A stretch of DNA of 64,000 bases from Peptoniphilus vaginalis (lineage in GTDB: Bacteria; Bacillota; Clostridia; Tissierellales; Peptoniphilaceae): contig NZ_FXLP01000005.1 in NCBI RefSeq assembly GCF_900176605.1, positions 372,001 to 436,000 on the forward strand. The letters are read 5' to 3'. The notes beneath the pieces are model-generated. The model saw only the letters and a program-made list of their open reading frames with translations, had not been told where the DNA came from and made no database searches. A program made the position numbers and the translations under genes. Shown piece by piece: positions 11,072 to 19,288 of this stretch; the stretch's first letter is position 1, and each line of letters begins with the position of its first letter.

Positions 11072-12246
11072 AAAATTTTAAAAACATCTTTATAATTTCT
11101 CTTGTTTTCTTTTTAAGTTTGAGCTTATTTGTTGCATATAAAACTGATTTTAAATTTGAGAATATAAATAATGTAAGTAATGAAAAGATAGAAAAAAATA
11201 AAGATAAGGCTAACTTAAAAGAAGACAAGACTCAAGTTAAAATTCTTGCCATGGGTGATATGATTTTTCATCAGCCCATTGTTAAAAATTATAGGACTGG
11301 TAATACTTATGATTTCACACCTATTTTTGCAAATATATCAGAAGATATTAAGGGAGCAGATCTTGCTATTGCAAACTTCGAAGGATCCGTAAACTCAAAT
11401 AGAAAATTATCTGATTTTCCTATGTTTAACTTTCCCAAGGAGTCTATTTATTCTTTAAAAAATGCTGGATTTGATATTTTGTCTACTGCTAACAATCATT
11501 CACTTGATACAGGTCTTGAAGGAGTAGCTGAAACTCTAAGTCACATTAAAGAAAGTGGTATGGAATCCTTTGGTACCCTTGCAGAAGAGGGCGAGAAGGG
11601 AATAGTTGTAGAGAAGAATGGAATAAAAATTGGATTAATCTCTTTTACAGATACCTTAAATGGTATGGACTCGCTAATGAGAAATAAGGAGTATTCCGTC
11701 AACACTTTTTCACAAGATGTCGCTGGAGATATAAAAAAACTTAAGGATAAATCTGACATTGTAATAGTTTATCCTCACTGGGGAAATGAATACCAAGTCC
11801 ATCCAAACGAAAGACAAATCTACTTAAAAAACAAACTCCATGAGTATGGGGCAGACATCATTTTAGGCTCTCATCCTCATATTTTGCAAAGATATGAAGT
11901 AGAAGAGATTAATAACAAAAAACTCTTTACTATTTATTCTATGGGAAATGCTCTTTCCAACCAAAGAGTTGAAAATTTAAAAAAATCTGGAGTTGACACA
12001 GGCGTCCTTGTTAAACTTGAAATCGAAAAGGATAATATAAGTGGGGTAACTTGTTTAAAATCCTATGAAGTCCAACCAACTTATGTCAATAGGTATAGGG
12101 CAAAGGGAAGGCTTAATTATGATGTGGTTAAACTTCAAGATATAAGGCCTGGTGGAAAATTAAGTGGAGGTATAGATAAGGCTCTACAAAATTCTGCCGA
12201 TAAAAAATACAAGGATGCCCTTGGGGTTTTACAAGGTGAGATATGA
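11068..12246 (+). CDS. CapA/PgsA-family metallophosphatase-fold protein, membrane anchored
   Basis: 392-residue protein of the CapA family, named after a poly-gamma-glutamate/capsule protein, though most members are of unknown exact function. The TTG start overlaps the queH stop. Residues 7-25 are a single hydrophobic helix (signal anchor), followed by a charged linker and the CapA domain from about residue 55: KILAMGDMIFHQPI, AIANFEGSV, STANNHSLD, YPHWGNEY and GSHPHILQRYE, the metal-site motifs of the metallophosphatase fold. No capB, capC or other polyglutamate genes are adjacent, so capsule synthesis should not be assumed. Confidence 0.85.
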   Translation: MKNFKNIFIISLVFFLSLSLFVAYKTDFKFENINNVSNEKIEKNKDKANLKEDKTQVKILAMGDMIFHQPIVKNYRTGNTYDFTPIFANISEDIKGADLAIANFEGSVNSNRKLSDFPMFNFPKESIYSLKNAGFDILSTANNHSLDTGLEGVAETLSHIKESGMESFGTLAEEGEKGIVVEKNGIKIGLISFTDTLNGMDSLMRNKEYSVNTFSQDVAGDIKKLKDKSDIVIVYPHWGNEYQVHPNERQIYLKNKLHEYGADIILGSHPHILQRYEVEEINNKKLFTIYSMGNALSNQRVENLKKSGVDTGVLVKLEIEKDNISGVTCLKSYEVQPTYVNRYRAKGRLNYDVVKLQDIRPGGKLSGGIDKALQNSADKKYKDALGVLQGEI

Positions 12247-12932
12247 AAAAGGACCAAGTACCAGGTACAAATTTTATAATTTTTCAAGATGAAGATGAGT
12301 TTAAGTACACCACTGACTCTTTAATACTTTCTTCTTTTGTTAAAAGGGGAAGGAGGGCTCTTGATCTAGGCTGTGGTAATGGAATACTTTCTCTAAGACT
12401 AGCTGATAGGTTCCTTGAAATTCATTCTGTTGACATTAACAAAATAGTTTTAGGGAACTTTAGGGAGTCTCTAAAAGAAAATAAACTAGAGGATAAGATA
12501 AAAATATTAGAAAAAGATATTTTTGATTTAAAAGAAGTTTATGAAACAAATTATTTTGATTCTATAGTTTTTAATCCACCCTACTATGATTATGAAAATA
12601 TAAAATTTGAAACAATTCCGGCAAAGCACTTTTTTGATATCGAAAAGAGCCTTTACATAATTAATTATCTCTTAAAAAACTCTGGAAATCTTTATATTGT
12701 TTATCCAACTTATAGGTTGGCTGAACTTATTTATAAGATTAATCTTGCAGGGTTGAGAGTAAAACATATAATAAACATCCATGGTAACCTTCATAAGGAC
12801 CCAAAGAACTCTATAGTAATTGCAAGAAAACAGGGAAACTTTGGCAATGATTTTAGAGATTTTTACATAAGACAAGGGGAGGACTATACAGACGAGATGA
12901 AGAGAGTTTACAGAAATGAGGTGATCTTGTGA
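12243..12932 (+). CDS. tRNA1(Val) A37 N6-methyltransferase-like SAM enzyme
   Basis: 229-residue class I SAM-dependent methyltransferase of the YabB/TrmN6 type. SAM-binding motif ALDLGCGNGILSLRLA near residue 40 and the N6-adenine/N5-glutamine catalytic motif NPPYYD near residue 112. The N-terminal FIIFQDEDEFKYTTDSLILS is typical of TrmN6. In Bacillus the corresponding yabB-yazA-yabC genes are neighbours; here it overlaps rsmI directly, and the YazA-like gene lies further on at 16545. The ATG overlaps the capA-like stop. Confidence 0.88.
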   Translation: MKKDQVPGTNFIIFQDEDEFKYTTDSLILSSFVKRGRRALDLGCGNGILSLRLADRFLEIHSVDINKIVLGNFRESLKENKLEDKIKILEKDIFDLKEVYETNYFDSIVFNPPYYDYENIKFETIPAKHFFDIEKSLYIINYLLKNSGNLYIVYPTYRLAELIYKINLAGLRVKHIINIHGNLHKDPKNSIVIARKQGNFGNDFRDFYIRQGEDYTDEMKRVYRNEVIL

Positions 12933-13723
12933 TTTATTTTTGCCCAACTCCCATAGGAAACTTAGGTGATATAAGTCTTAGGACAATAGAAATTTTAAAG
13001 TCAGTAGATATAATTTATGCAGAAGATAGGAGAGTTACTTTAAAACTTTTAAATCACTATGATATTAATAAGGAACTGAGGACTTATCATAAGTTTAATG
13101 AGGCAGAAATGTCTGAAAAAATTATTGAACATTTAGACGACAAAAATATTGCCCTGGTAACTGATGCAGGTATGCCTGGTATAAGTGATCCTGGTTCAGT
13201 CTTAGTTAAAAAACTCATTGAAGAAAATATTGACTTTAGGGTTTTGCCAGGATCTAATGCAGCCTTAACAGCCTTAGTTTTATCAGGACTTGATACAGAT
13301 CATTTCACTTTTTATGGCTTTACTGGAAGTAAATCTAGTAGCAGAAAAAAAGACTTAGAAGGCCTTAAAGATTTAAAATTCACTTTGATTTTTTATGAAG
13401 CGCCTCACAGAATAAGAGACTTTTTACAAGATGTATATGAAGTTTTTGGCGAAAGGAAAATTTCTATCTCGAGAGAAATTACAAAAGTCTTTGAAGAAAC
13501 TATTAGGACTACAACATCAAAAATTCTAGAAAGAGACATTGTAGAAAAGGGAGAGTTTGTTATAGTTCTCGAAGGAAATAATGAAGAAAAAGTTTACGAT
13601 ATTAAAAGTCTTCTTGAAGAAGAGTTGAAGTCTGGAAAGAAAAAGTCTCAGGCAGTAAAAGAAGTTTCAAAAAAATATAATCTTCCTAAAAATGATGTTT
13701 ACAAGGAGAGTTTAGACCTATGA
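12929..13723 (+). CDS. rsmI: 16S rRNA (cytidine-1402 2'-O) methyltransferase
   Basis: Tetrapyrrole-methylase-fold enzyme that methylates C1402 of 16S rRNA. 264 residues. Typical segments: CPTPIGNLGDISLRTIEIL at the N-terminus, YAEDRR, VTDAGMPGISDPGSVLV, LPGSNAALTALVLSGL and FYEAPHRI. GTG start overlapping the previous stop, with GAGGTGAT just upstream. The stop overlaps the NurA start. Confidence 0.95.
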   Translation: MIYFCPTPIGNLGDISLRTIEILKSVDIIYAEDRRVTLKLLNHYDINKELRTYHKFNEAEMSEKIIEHLDDKNIALVTDAGMPGISDPGSVLVKKLIEENIDFRVLPGSNAALTALVLSGLDTDHFTFYGFTGSKSSSRKKDLEGLKDLKFTLIFYEAPHRIRDFLQDVYEVFGERKISISREITKVFEETIRTTTSKILERDIVEKGEFVIVLEGNNEEKVYDIKSLLEEELKSGKKKSQAVKEVSKKYNLPKNDVYKESLDL

Positions 13724-14664
13724 TTAATTTACAAGATCTTGAAGGTCAGCTTAGAGAAGTAAATAAGAGTCTTAGAAACAAGTATGATTTCATCTTTAGC
13801 CTAGACAATGATGCTTTTAGAAAAGAGCTTACAGAAAATGTTGGAAGACTTATTAAAATGGAAAAATTTCCTAAGGAAAAACTTTCTAAATATAAGAGGA
13901 CTGTTGGAGTAGATGGATCTAACAACAGGTCTGGTGGCGCCTTTCCTCACTTCATAGAAATTTTCCAAGGACTTGCCAAGTCAACTGATGGTAATGAAAT
14001 TTATAAAAATAAGGTCTACACACCCACACTAAATGATATTTACGAGGATAAAAATCTTTCGCAAAAATATCTTGCAACAATTGAAATTGAAACTGCACTT
14101 GAATATATAGACAAATATGATTTTGATTACTTAATGATGGATGGTGGCTTTATAAGATATAAGATTAACTGTCTTAATTTGTTTACGGAGTTAAGAGAGA
14201 CTTGTGAAGCAAAAAACATAATACTCTTTGGAGTTATAAAGGACTTAAAGACAAATGTAATTGCAAGAAGTCTTGAAATCGACGAAAGTATTTATGACAG
14301 AGAAATTTTATTTAATCGACTTAAGACTGGTGAAGCAGTTTTAATTCGTAATGAAATTAATAAAAAGTTTATCAAGGATGGTTTGGGGGAAGGATTTTCA
14401 TCAGCTTTTATGAGAACATCAAAGTTCCCTGGTGCAGTAGGTCTTGATATCTTAGACACACAAGAAAGATATTTGGAAGAAATATCTAGCCTCATCTACA
14501 CCCTAACACCAATGTCATCAAGGGGAGTTCCCCTTTGGCTTGATATAGTTGATAAGGATGTAAAGATAACCGATGAAATATTGACAACTCTTTTAGAAGA
14601 ATACCTAGATAGAGATGTCTATGAAAGATTTTTTATTTCTGAAAGAGATAAGAGAAGCCTATAG
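13720..14664 (+). CDS. nurA: NurA-domain nuclease
   Basis: 314-residue protein with a NurA-type nuclease domain, a 5' to 3' nuclease characterised in archaea as the partner of the HerA translocase. The first catalytic aspartate is in TVGVDGSNNRSGG (near residue 65); a second conserved acidic segment is YLMMDGGFIRY (near 138-147). It is directly followed (8 bases) by a HerA-like ATPase, the conserved pairing. Inferred role: DNA-end resection or defence against foreign DNA. The ATG overlaps the rsmI stop. Confidence 0.8.
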   Translation: MINLQDLEGQLREVNKSLRNKYDFIFSLDNDAFRKELTENVGRLIKMEKFPKEKLSKYKRTVGVDGSNNRSGGAFPHFIEIFQGLAKSTDGNEIYKNKVYTPTLNDIYEDKNLSQKYLATIEIETALEYIDKYDFDYLMMDGGFIRYKINCLNLFTELRETCEAKNIILFGVIKDLKTNVIARSLEIDESIYDREILFNRLKTGEAVLIRNEINKKFIKDGLGEGFSSAFMRTSKFPGAVGLDILDTQERYLEEISSLIYTLTPMSSRGVPLWLDIVDKDVKITDEILTTLLEEYLDRDVYERFFISERDKRSL

Positions 14665-14672
14665 GAGGAAAT

Positions 14673-16505
14673 ATGAAGGTACTTGGAGTAACAACAACAA
14701 GAGAAGTATATATTGGTTCTAAGGACAAAAACTTTAGGAACAATGAATTTTTAATAGTTGAAGACCCAGTTCAAGGTGATATCATTGGAGAAGTTGTGGA
14801 CTCGCAAACTTTTAACCGTTTCATTCCTCTTGATATTGGTGGAGACTTTGTTGATAGCGATGTCTTATCATCCCTTGGATCAATGGGATATGATGTTGGA
14901 GATGAAACAGTTTATGTAGCAAAGCTGAGATTCTTTGAGGAACTTTTATATCCACCACTAACTGGTAGTGACTTAAGAGCTCCAGTCTTTGATGAAATAA
15001 AAAATTTATTAATAGATACCCTTCCAAAAGAATCACTTATTTTAGGTTCTATAAAAAACACTGACAATATTGCAGAAGGAATGGATGATGTTTATAGGGA
15101 TTTATTTTCAACTTTTCAAAATAAGGAATTTATAAAGCAAAGGGAACTTCCTTATTTATTTGATTATAAGTCTATGCACCAGTACCCTCACATAGGTGTA
15201 TTTGGTGGCTCAGGTAGTGGTAAGTCCTTTGGCATTAGAGTTCTTTTAGAAGAACTTATGGAAATGGGTGTGCCTGCAATTGTAATGGACCCTCATTACG
15301 AAATGGACTTTACAAATAATTCTGAAATTTCTAATAAGGACTACACTGACAAATTTAAGTGTTTAGAAATTGGAATTCAAACAGGAATAAAATTTCAAGA
15401 ACTACAAAAAAGAGATTTAAAAAATCTTTTAAATGCAGCCTCGCCTTTAACTGATTCTATGAACAACGTAATTGATGTTATGCTTTCAAAGGGCGCAAGC
15501 TTTGAATCCTTTAAAAATAAGTTGGACTTATTACTTGAAGGACAAGAAATAGGTTCAAGAGATAAAATTTTATCAGAGATAGCAATTGAAGAAGACCAAA
15601 CGAGAAGAGATAGACTTGAAGAAGTTTTAGATATTTATGAAAGATATGACAAGACTTGCAACTCAATGAGTGTTCGTGGAGTCTTGTGGAGGTTAATGAC
15701 CCTCCAAGGCGAAGGAATTTTTTCACATAATATTGATGAGCTTTTGGACCTATTAAAGAGAAGAAAGTTAGTTGTCCTTCAAGGGTCAACAAGGATGATA
15801 AATGTATTCTCTACTTATCTTTTGTCAAAATTATATTATTTGAGAAAGGAATATAGAGACGAACTTTATAGAAATAATGTTAAGGTAGATTATTTCCCAC
15901 CTTTTATCATTATTACTGATGAGGCTCACAACTTTGCTCCTAAGGGTTTTGACACTCCTTCAAAGTCTATCTTGCGTGAAATTTCACAAGAGGGAAGAAA
16001 GTATGGCGTGTTTTTGATACTTGCAACACAAAGGCCAACACTCCTTGATGAAACAATAACTGCTCAGCTAAATACAAAACTAATTTTCAGAACAGTAAGA
16101 GCATCAGACATTGATACTATTAGAGAAGAAACTGACCTTTCATCAGATGAGACAAAGAGACTTCCTTATTTGAGTTCAGGGGATGTTTTCATTTCTTCGG
16201 CAAAGAAGGGAAGGACTTCCTTTGTTAGAATTAGGGCTGCTAATACAGTTTCACCTCATACAGAAAATCCCTTTGACGAATTGACAGCTCACGACAATGA
16301 AGTTTATGAAAAGTTCTTCTTAGACATAAAAGACTTGCTTCCAATTGACACTTCCAATTTAAATGGAGCTCTTATGAATTACAACAAAAAATCTGGAGAT
16401 AATTTGTCCTATGATGAATTTAAAAACAATTTGGATAAGTTATGTGAAATAGAAATGATTGAAAAAGAGACAAACTTCTTAACGGAAATGTATAAGATAA
16501 AATAA
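14673..16505 (+). CDS. herA: HerA-like hexameric DNA translocase/helicase
   Basis: 610-residue FtsK/HerA-superfamily ATPase. N-terminal HAS-barrel-like region (residues 1-110), DUF87 Walker A in FGGSGSGKSFG near 178-185 with VMDPHYEMDF, Walker B in FIIITDEAHNFAP near 412-420, and a sensor/arginine region (LATQRPTLLDETI). In archaea HerA forms a ring that powers NurA to resect DNA ends for recombination. The AGGAGG-type site precedes the ATG. Last gene of the yebC transcription unit. Closely related HerA families also occur in antiviral systems. Confidence 0.85.
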   Translation: MKVLGVTTTREVYIGSKDKNFRNNEFLIVEDPVQGDIIGEVVDSQTFNRFIPLDIGGDFVDSDVLSSLGSMGYDVGDETVYVAKLRFFEELLYPPLTGSDLRAPVFDEIKNLLIDTLPKESLILGSIKNTDNIAEGMDDVYRDLFSTFQNKEFIKQRELPYLFDYKSMHQYPHIGVFGGSGSGKSFGIRVLLEELMEMGVPAIVMDPHYEMDFTNNSEISNKDYTDKFKCLEIGIQTGIKFQELQKRDLKNLLNAASPLTDSMNNVIDVMLSKGASFESFKNKLDLLLEGQEIGSRDKILSEIAIEEDQTRRDRLEEVLDIYERYDKTCNSMSVRGVLWRLMTLQGEGIFSHNIDELLDLLKRRKLVVLQGSTRMINVFSTYLLSKLYYLRKEYRDELYRNNVKVDYFPPFIIITDEAHNFAPKGFDTPSKSILREISQEGRKYGVFLILATQRPTLLDETITAQLNTKLIFRTVRASDIDTIREETDLSSDETKRLPYLSSGDVFISSAKKGRTSFVRIRAANTVSPHTENPFDELTAHDNEVYEKFFLDIKDLLPIDTSNLNGALMNYNKKSGDNLSYDEFKNNLDKLCEIEMIEKETNFLTEMYKIK

Positions 16506-16506
16506 A

Positions 16507-16552
16507 GAAAAGGCCTAGGTTTAATTCGATTTAAACTTAGGTCTTTATTTTT
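16507..16552. terminator. Bidirectional intrinsic terminator, herA / GIY-YIG gene
   Basis: Imperfect inverted repeat AGGCCTAGGTTTAA (16511-16524) with TTTAAACTTAGGTCT (16530-16544), with G-T pairs and a short loop, followed by TTATTTTTTT. The minus-strand stop at 16545 lies at its edge. Confidence 0.85.
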
Positions 16553-16841
16553 TTGATTTATTTATAAGATAGGCATCATATAAGTCTTGTAGTGATTTTT
16601 TCTTATTGATTATTTTTAATTTGTTATTCCTCGATAAAGTTTTTATAAAGTGTTCTTTCTTTAGGGCGTCAGACTTATCTAAACACTCTTCACTAAAGAC
16701 CATCTCTACAGGCAGCCTTATTGCAGTGTATTTAGATGCCTTGCCGGCCTTATGAGTTTTTAATCTTTTATCAAGGTCGACTGTGTAGCCAGTATATAGA
16801 CTACCATCGGAACATTTTAAAATATAAACGTAGGATGCCAT
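16545..16841 (-). CDS. GIY-YIG nuclease-superfamily protein (UPF0213/YazA-like)
   Basis: 98-residue single GIY-YIG domain protein. The motif is seen as YVYILKCSDGSLYTGYT, followed by LDKRLKTHKAGKASKYT and the catalytic-site glutamate in KKEHFIKTLS. Members of this small family are widespread; some have nuclease activity, but the cellular role is unclear. The ATG overlaps the recX stop (TAATG), so the two are co-transcribed. Confidence 0.9.
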   Translation of the reverse strand: MASYVYILKCSDGSLYTGYTVDLDKRLKTHKAGKASKYTAIRLPVEMVFSEECLDKSDALKKEHFIKTLSRNNKLKIINKKKSLQDLYDAYLINKSKK

Positions 16842-17449
16842 TACTCATCACCTAGATAGTCATCAAGAGTGAAATTAATTATTTCAAACTCAAAACCACG
16901 ACCTTGAAGATAATTCTTTGTAGAATTAATTTTTTTTGGATCAGTTTCATCTTTTGATATTCGTTTTTCTATTAGTTCAAGGGCATTCATATATTCAAGC
17001 TCGTAGTCATAGTTTTTCATAACTTTTTCGATAATATTTTTATCAATGCCCTTTGACATAAGCATATATCTTGACTTAATCTTGCCGTATTTCTTTATAT
17101 TTAATGCATCACTAAGATATCTCCTTGCGTAGTCCTCATCATTTAAATAATTTTTTTCTTCTAGCATAGGTAAGATAAGATCAATTATGTCTCTTTGAAT
17201 TTTATTTTTATATAAATAATCCACTAACTGCTGCCTAGTCTTGTTCCTTTGTAAAAACTTGTAAGACAAGAGTAGGGCTTCAGACTTCTCATCTTCAAAC
17301 TTCAAATTTTCAACGAATACTTCTTCAACTTCTTGTCCCTTATAAAGTCCAAAGTTAACGAGAGTATCTTCAGAAATTTTTATCTCCTCGCCATTATCAA
17401 AGCTAACGTGAAATTTTTTCTTTTCAAAACTTATATTAGAAATAATCAT
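16841..17449 (-). CDS. recX: RecX regulatory protein
   Basis: 202-residue RecX homologue, a modulator that binds RecA filaments. Three tandem three-helix repeats are visible, with LLSYKFLQRNKTRQQLVDYL and NYLNDEDYARRYLSDALNIK as the best-conserved pieces. recA itself is 37 kb away. GGTGAT precedes the start. Divergent from the FHA-ftsW operon, with a promoter at 17466-17494. Confidence 0.88.
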   Translation of the reverse strand: MIISNISFEKKKFHVSFDNGEEIKISEDTLVNFGLYKGQEVEEVFVENLKFEDEKSEALLLSYKFLQRNKTRQQLVDYLYKNKIQRDIIDLILPMLEEKNYLNDEDYARRYLSDALNIKKYGKIKSRYMLMSKGIDKNIIEKVMKNYDYELEYMNALELIEKRISKDETDPKKINSTKNYLQGRGFEFEIINFTLDDYLGDE

Positions 17450-17465
17450 TTATATCACCAAAGTT

Positions 17466-17494
17466 ATTTTATCATAAATCATAAGAATCCCCAA
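17466..17494 (-). promoter_or_regulatory. Promoter of recX and GIY-YIG gene
   Basis: On the minus strand, TTGGGG (17494-17489) and TAAAAT (17471-17466) with a 17-base spacer, ending 17 bases before the recX ATG, so the leader would be very short. Confidence 0.5.
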
Positions 17495-17515
17495 TTCATC
17501 ATATTTAACAAAATA

Positions 17516-17545
17516 TTGGAAAATTAAGAGTAAAAAGTATATAAT
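17516..17545 (+). promoter_or_regulatory. Promoter of the FHA-ftsW-PBP operon
   Basis: TTGGAA (17516-17521) and TATAAT (17540-17545) with an 18-base spacer, 33 bases ahead of the FHA gene. Confidence 0.7.
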
Positions 17546-17577
17546 TAGATAGAGTTTAAGACTGAGAGAGGTGTAAA

Positions 17578-18018
17578 ATGTTTGAGTTAATCTCGCAAGT
17601 GTTGAGGTATGTGTTTATAATCTTAATATATCTTTTTATTTTTAGTATTTTAAGACTTATGTATCTCGATGTTAAGAGCATAACAAGTGGGGGAGGCTCC
17701 CTTGATGAGGCTTATCTAAAAGTTGTAAATAGACTTGATTCCTTGAACTTTAAAATGCAGGAGTATTATGTCATAGAAGGTGATATAAGTCTTGGCAGGA
17801 GTTCAAAGAACGATGTTGTAATAAAAGATAAATTCGTAAGTAAAAATCATTTGTTAATCCGTGAAAAGAACCAAAGATATTATTTAGAAGATTTGGGTTC
17901 TGCCAATGGAACTTTTTTAAATGGTGTAAAAATTGATCCTAATGAGCTAATTGAACTCCAAAACAATGACAAAATAGGAGTTGGCTTCATTCAATTTATT
18001 TTTGTAGATAAAAGGTGA
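17578..18018 (+). CDS. Membrane-anchored FHA-domain protein
   Basis: 146 residues: one N-terminal membrane helix (about 8-29), then a cytoplasmic forkhead-associated domain (about 60-146) that recognises phosphothreonine. The FHA motifs are clear: LGRSSKNDVVI, SKNHLLI and NGTFLNG. It is followed after 4 bases by an FtsW/RodA polymerase and its transpeptidase partner, the same trio as actinobacterial fha-rodA-pbpA loci, so a phosphorylation-dependent link to wall synthesis is likely. No Ser/Thr kinase gene is in the window. AGAGAGGTG precedes the ATG. Confidence 0.88.
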   Translation: MFELISQVLRYVFIILIYLFIFSILRLMYLDVKSITSGGGSLDEAYLKVVNRLDSLNFKMQEYYVIEGDISLGRSSKNDVVIKDKFVSKNHLLIREKNQRYYLEDLGSANGTFLNGVKIDPNELIELQNNDKIGVGFIQFIFVDKR

Positions 18019-18022
18019 AATT

Positions 18023-19288
18023 GTGTTAGATAAAATTTTTAAACAGAGAAAACCTAGAAACCTACTATTAATTTTTGAAATTTTAAGTATCTTATTACTA
18101 TTTAATTTCAACGACAATAATATTGATAGGTACATAGTGATTTTATTTTTAGGTCTAATTTTAATTGTTTATATTTCAAATTTAGTCCTTGGTAAAGTTT
18201 CTACTGGGGATAATTATATATTTTTAATAGTATCAATGCTTTTGAGCCTTGGGATAATAACTATATATAGGTTGTCGCCAAAACTTGGTTTAAGACAGCT
18301 TATATGGGTTTTGGCTGGTATTCTAGTTTTTTATTTGACTTATTTTATAATAAGGGCAATGAGAAGACTAGAGTATATGACGGGTCTTTATTTAGGACTT
18401 TCTATTTTATTTTTCTTATTAACGATTATTCTTGCTCCATCTAAGTACGGAGCTAAAAACTGGATAGAAATTTCTGAAGGTATAACAATTCAGTTATCCG
18501 AATTCACTAAAATTTTAGTTATATTTTTAATAGCTTCTTTTTATACAACTTTCCAAACAAGATTAAAAAAATTAAATTATAAATATACTTCATATTACTT
18601 AATGGGAGTAATATATATTTTTGTGGGATTTTTGTTTATACAAAGGGACTTAGGTACTGCTGCAATTTTCATTGCTATTTACACACTTATCCAGTATATA
18701 TATGACGAGGATAGGAAGTCTATTCTTTTGAATGTTGGTTTAATGGTAGTAGGATCTGTTGCAGGATATTTTTTATTCTCCCACGTGAGAAACAGGGTAG
18801 ATATATGGTTAAATCCTTGGACTGCTGATAAGGTGGTTAATTCTGCAAGACAGATTGTCCAATCTCTATTCGGAATAGGAGAGGGAGGATTTATAGGTCA
18901 GGGTATAGGCTTGGGTTATCCAAAGCAAATCGCCTTTGCCTATTCAGATGTAATCTTCTCAGCTATTTGCGAAGAAATGGGAGTTTTAACTGGAATAGGA
19001 ATAATAATGCTCTATATGCTATTAGTTTATAGGGCCATTAAGATTGCTCTTAATCAAGAATATTTATTTTATAGGATTCTTGCCCTATCAGTAGCAATTC
19101 TTTTTACAGTGCAAGCCTTTTTAAACATAGGTGGAGTTATAAAGCTTATACCTATGACTGGTTTAACCTTGCCTTTTATCTCTTATGGAGGAAGTTCCTT
19201 AATTTCAAGTTTTGTTTCCCTAGGAATTTTGCAGGTTACTAGTGAGGATTTATCATACAAATACGATAAAGGAGTGGACAATGAATAG
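18023..19288 (+). CDS. FtsW/RodA/SpoVE-family peptidoglycan glycosyltransferase
   Basis: 421-residue SEDS polymerase that joins lipid II into glycan strands. About ten membrane helices. SEDS motifs: GAKNWIEI, TEFTK-like LSEFTKILVIFLIA, FIQRDLGTAAIF (with the conserved catalytic-loop aspartate), AYSDVIFSAICEEMG and GLTLPFISYGGSSLISS. GTG start with AAGGTG upstream. It overlaps by 8 bases the gene for a class B PBP, its expected partner. Whether it acts in septation or elongation cannot be decided. Confidence 0.9.
   Translation: MLDKIFKQRKPRNLLLIFEILSILLLFNFNDNNIDRYIVILFLGLILIVYISNLVLGKVSTGDNYIFLIVSMLLSLGIITIYRLSPKLGLRQLIWVLAGILVFYLTYFIIRAMRRLEYMTGLYLGLSILFFLLTIILAPSKYGAKNWIEISEGITIQLSEFTKILVIFLIASFYTTFQTRLKKLNYKYTSYYLMGVIYIFVGFLFIQRDLGTAAIFIAIYTLIQYIYDEDRKSILLNVGLMVVGSVAGYFLFSHVRNRVDIWLNPWTADKVVNSARQIVQSLFGIGEGGFIGQGIGLGYPKQIAFAYSDVIFSAICEEMGVLTGIGIIMLYMLLVYRAIKIALNQEYLFYRILALSVAILFTVQAFLNIGGVIKLIPMTGLTLPFISYGGSSLISSFVSLGILQVTSEDLSYKYDKGVDNE

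Noticed and set aside
11068-12246. CapA-like gene as part of a polyglutamate capsule operon
   Set aside because: No capB, capC or capE genes are adjacent; neighbours are tRNA and rRNA modification genes.
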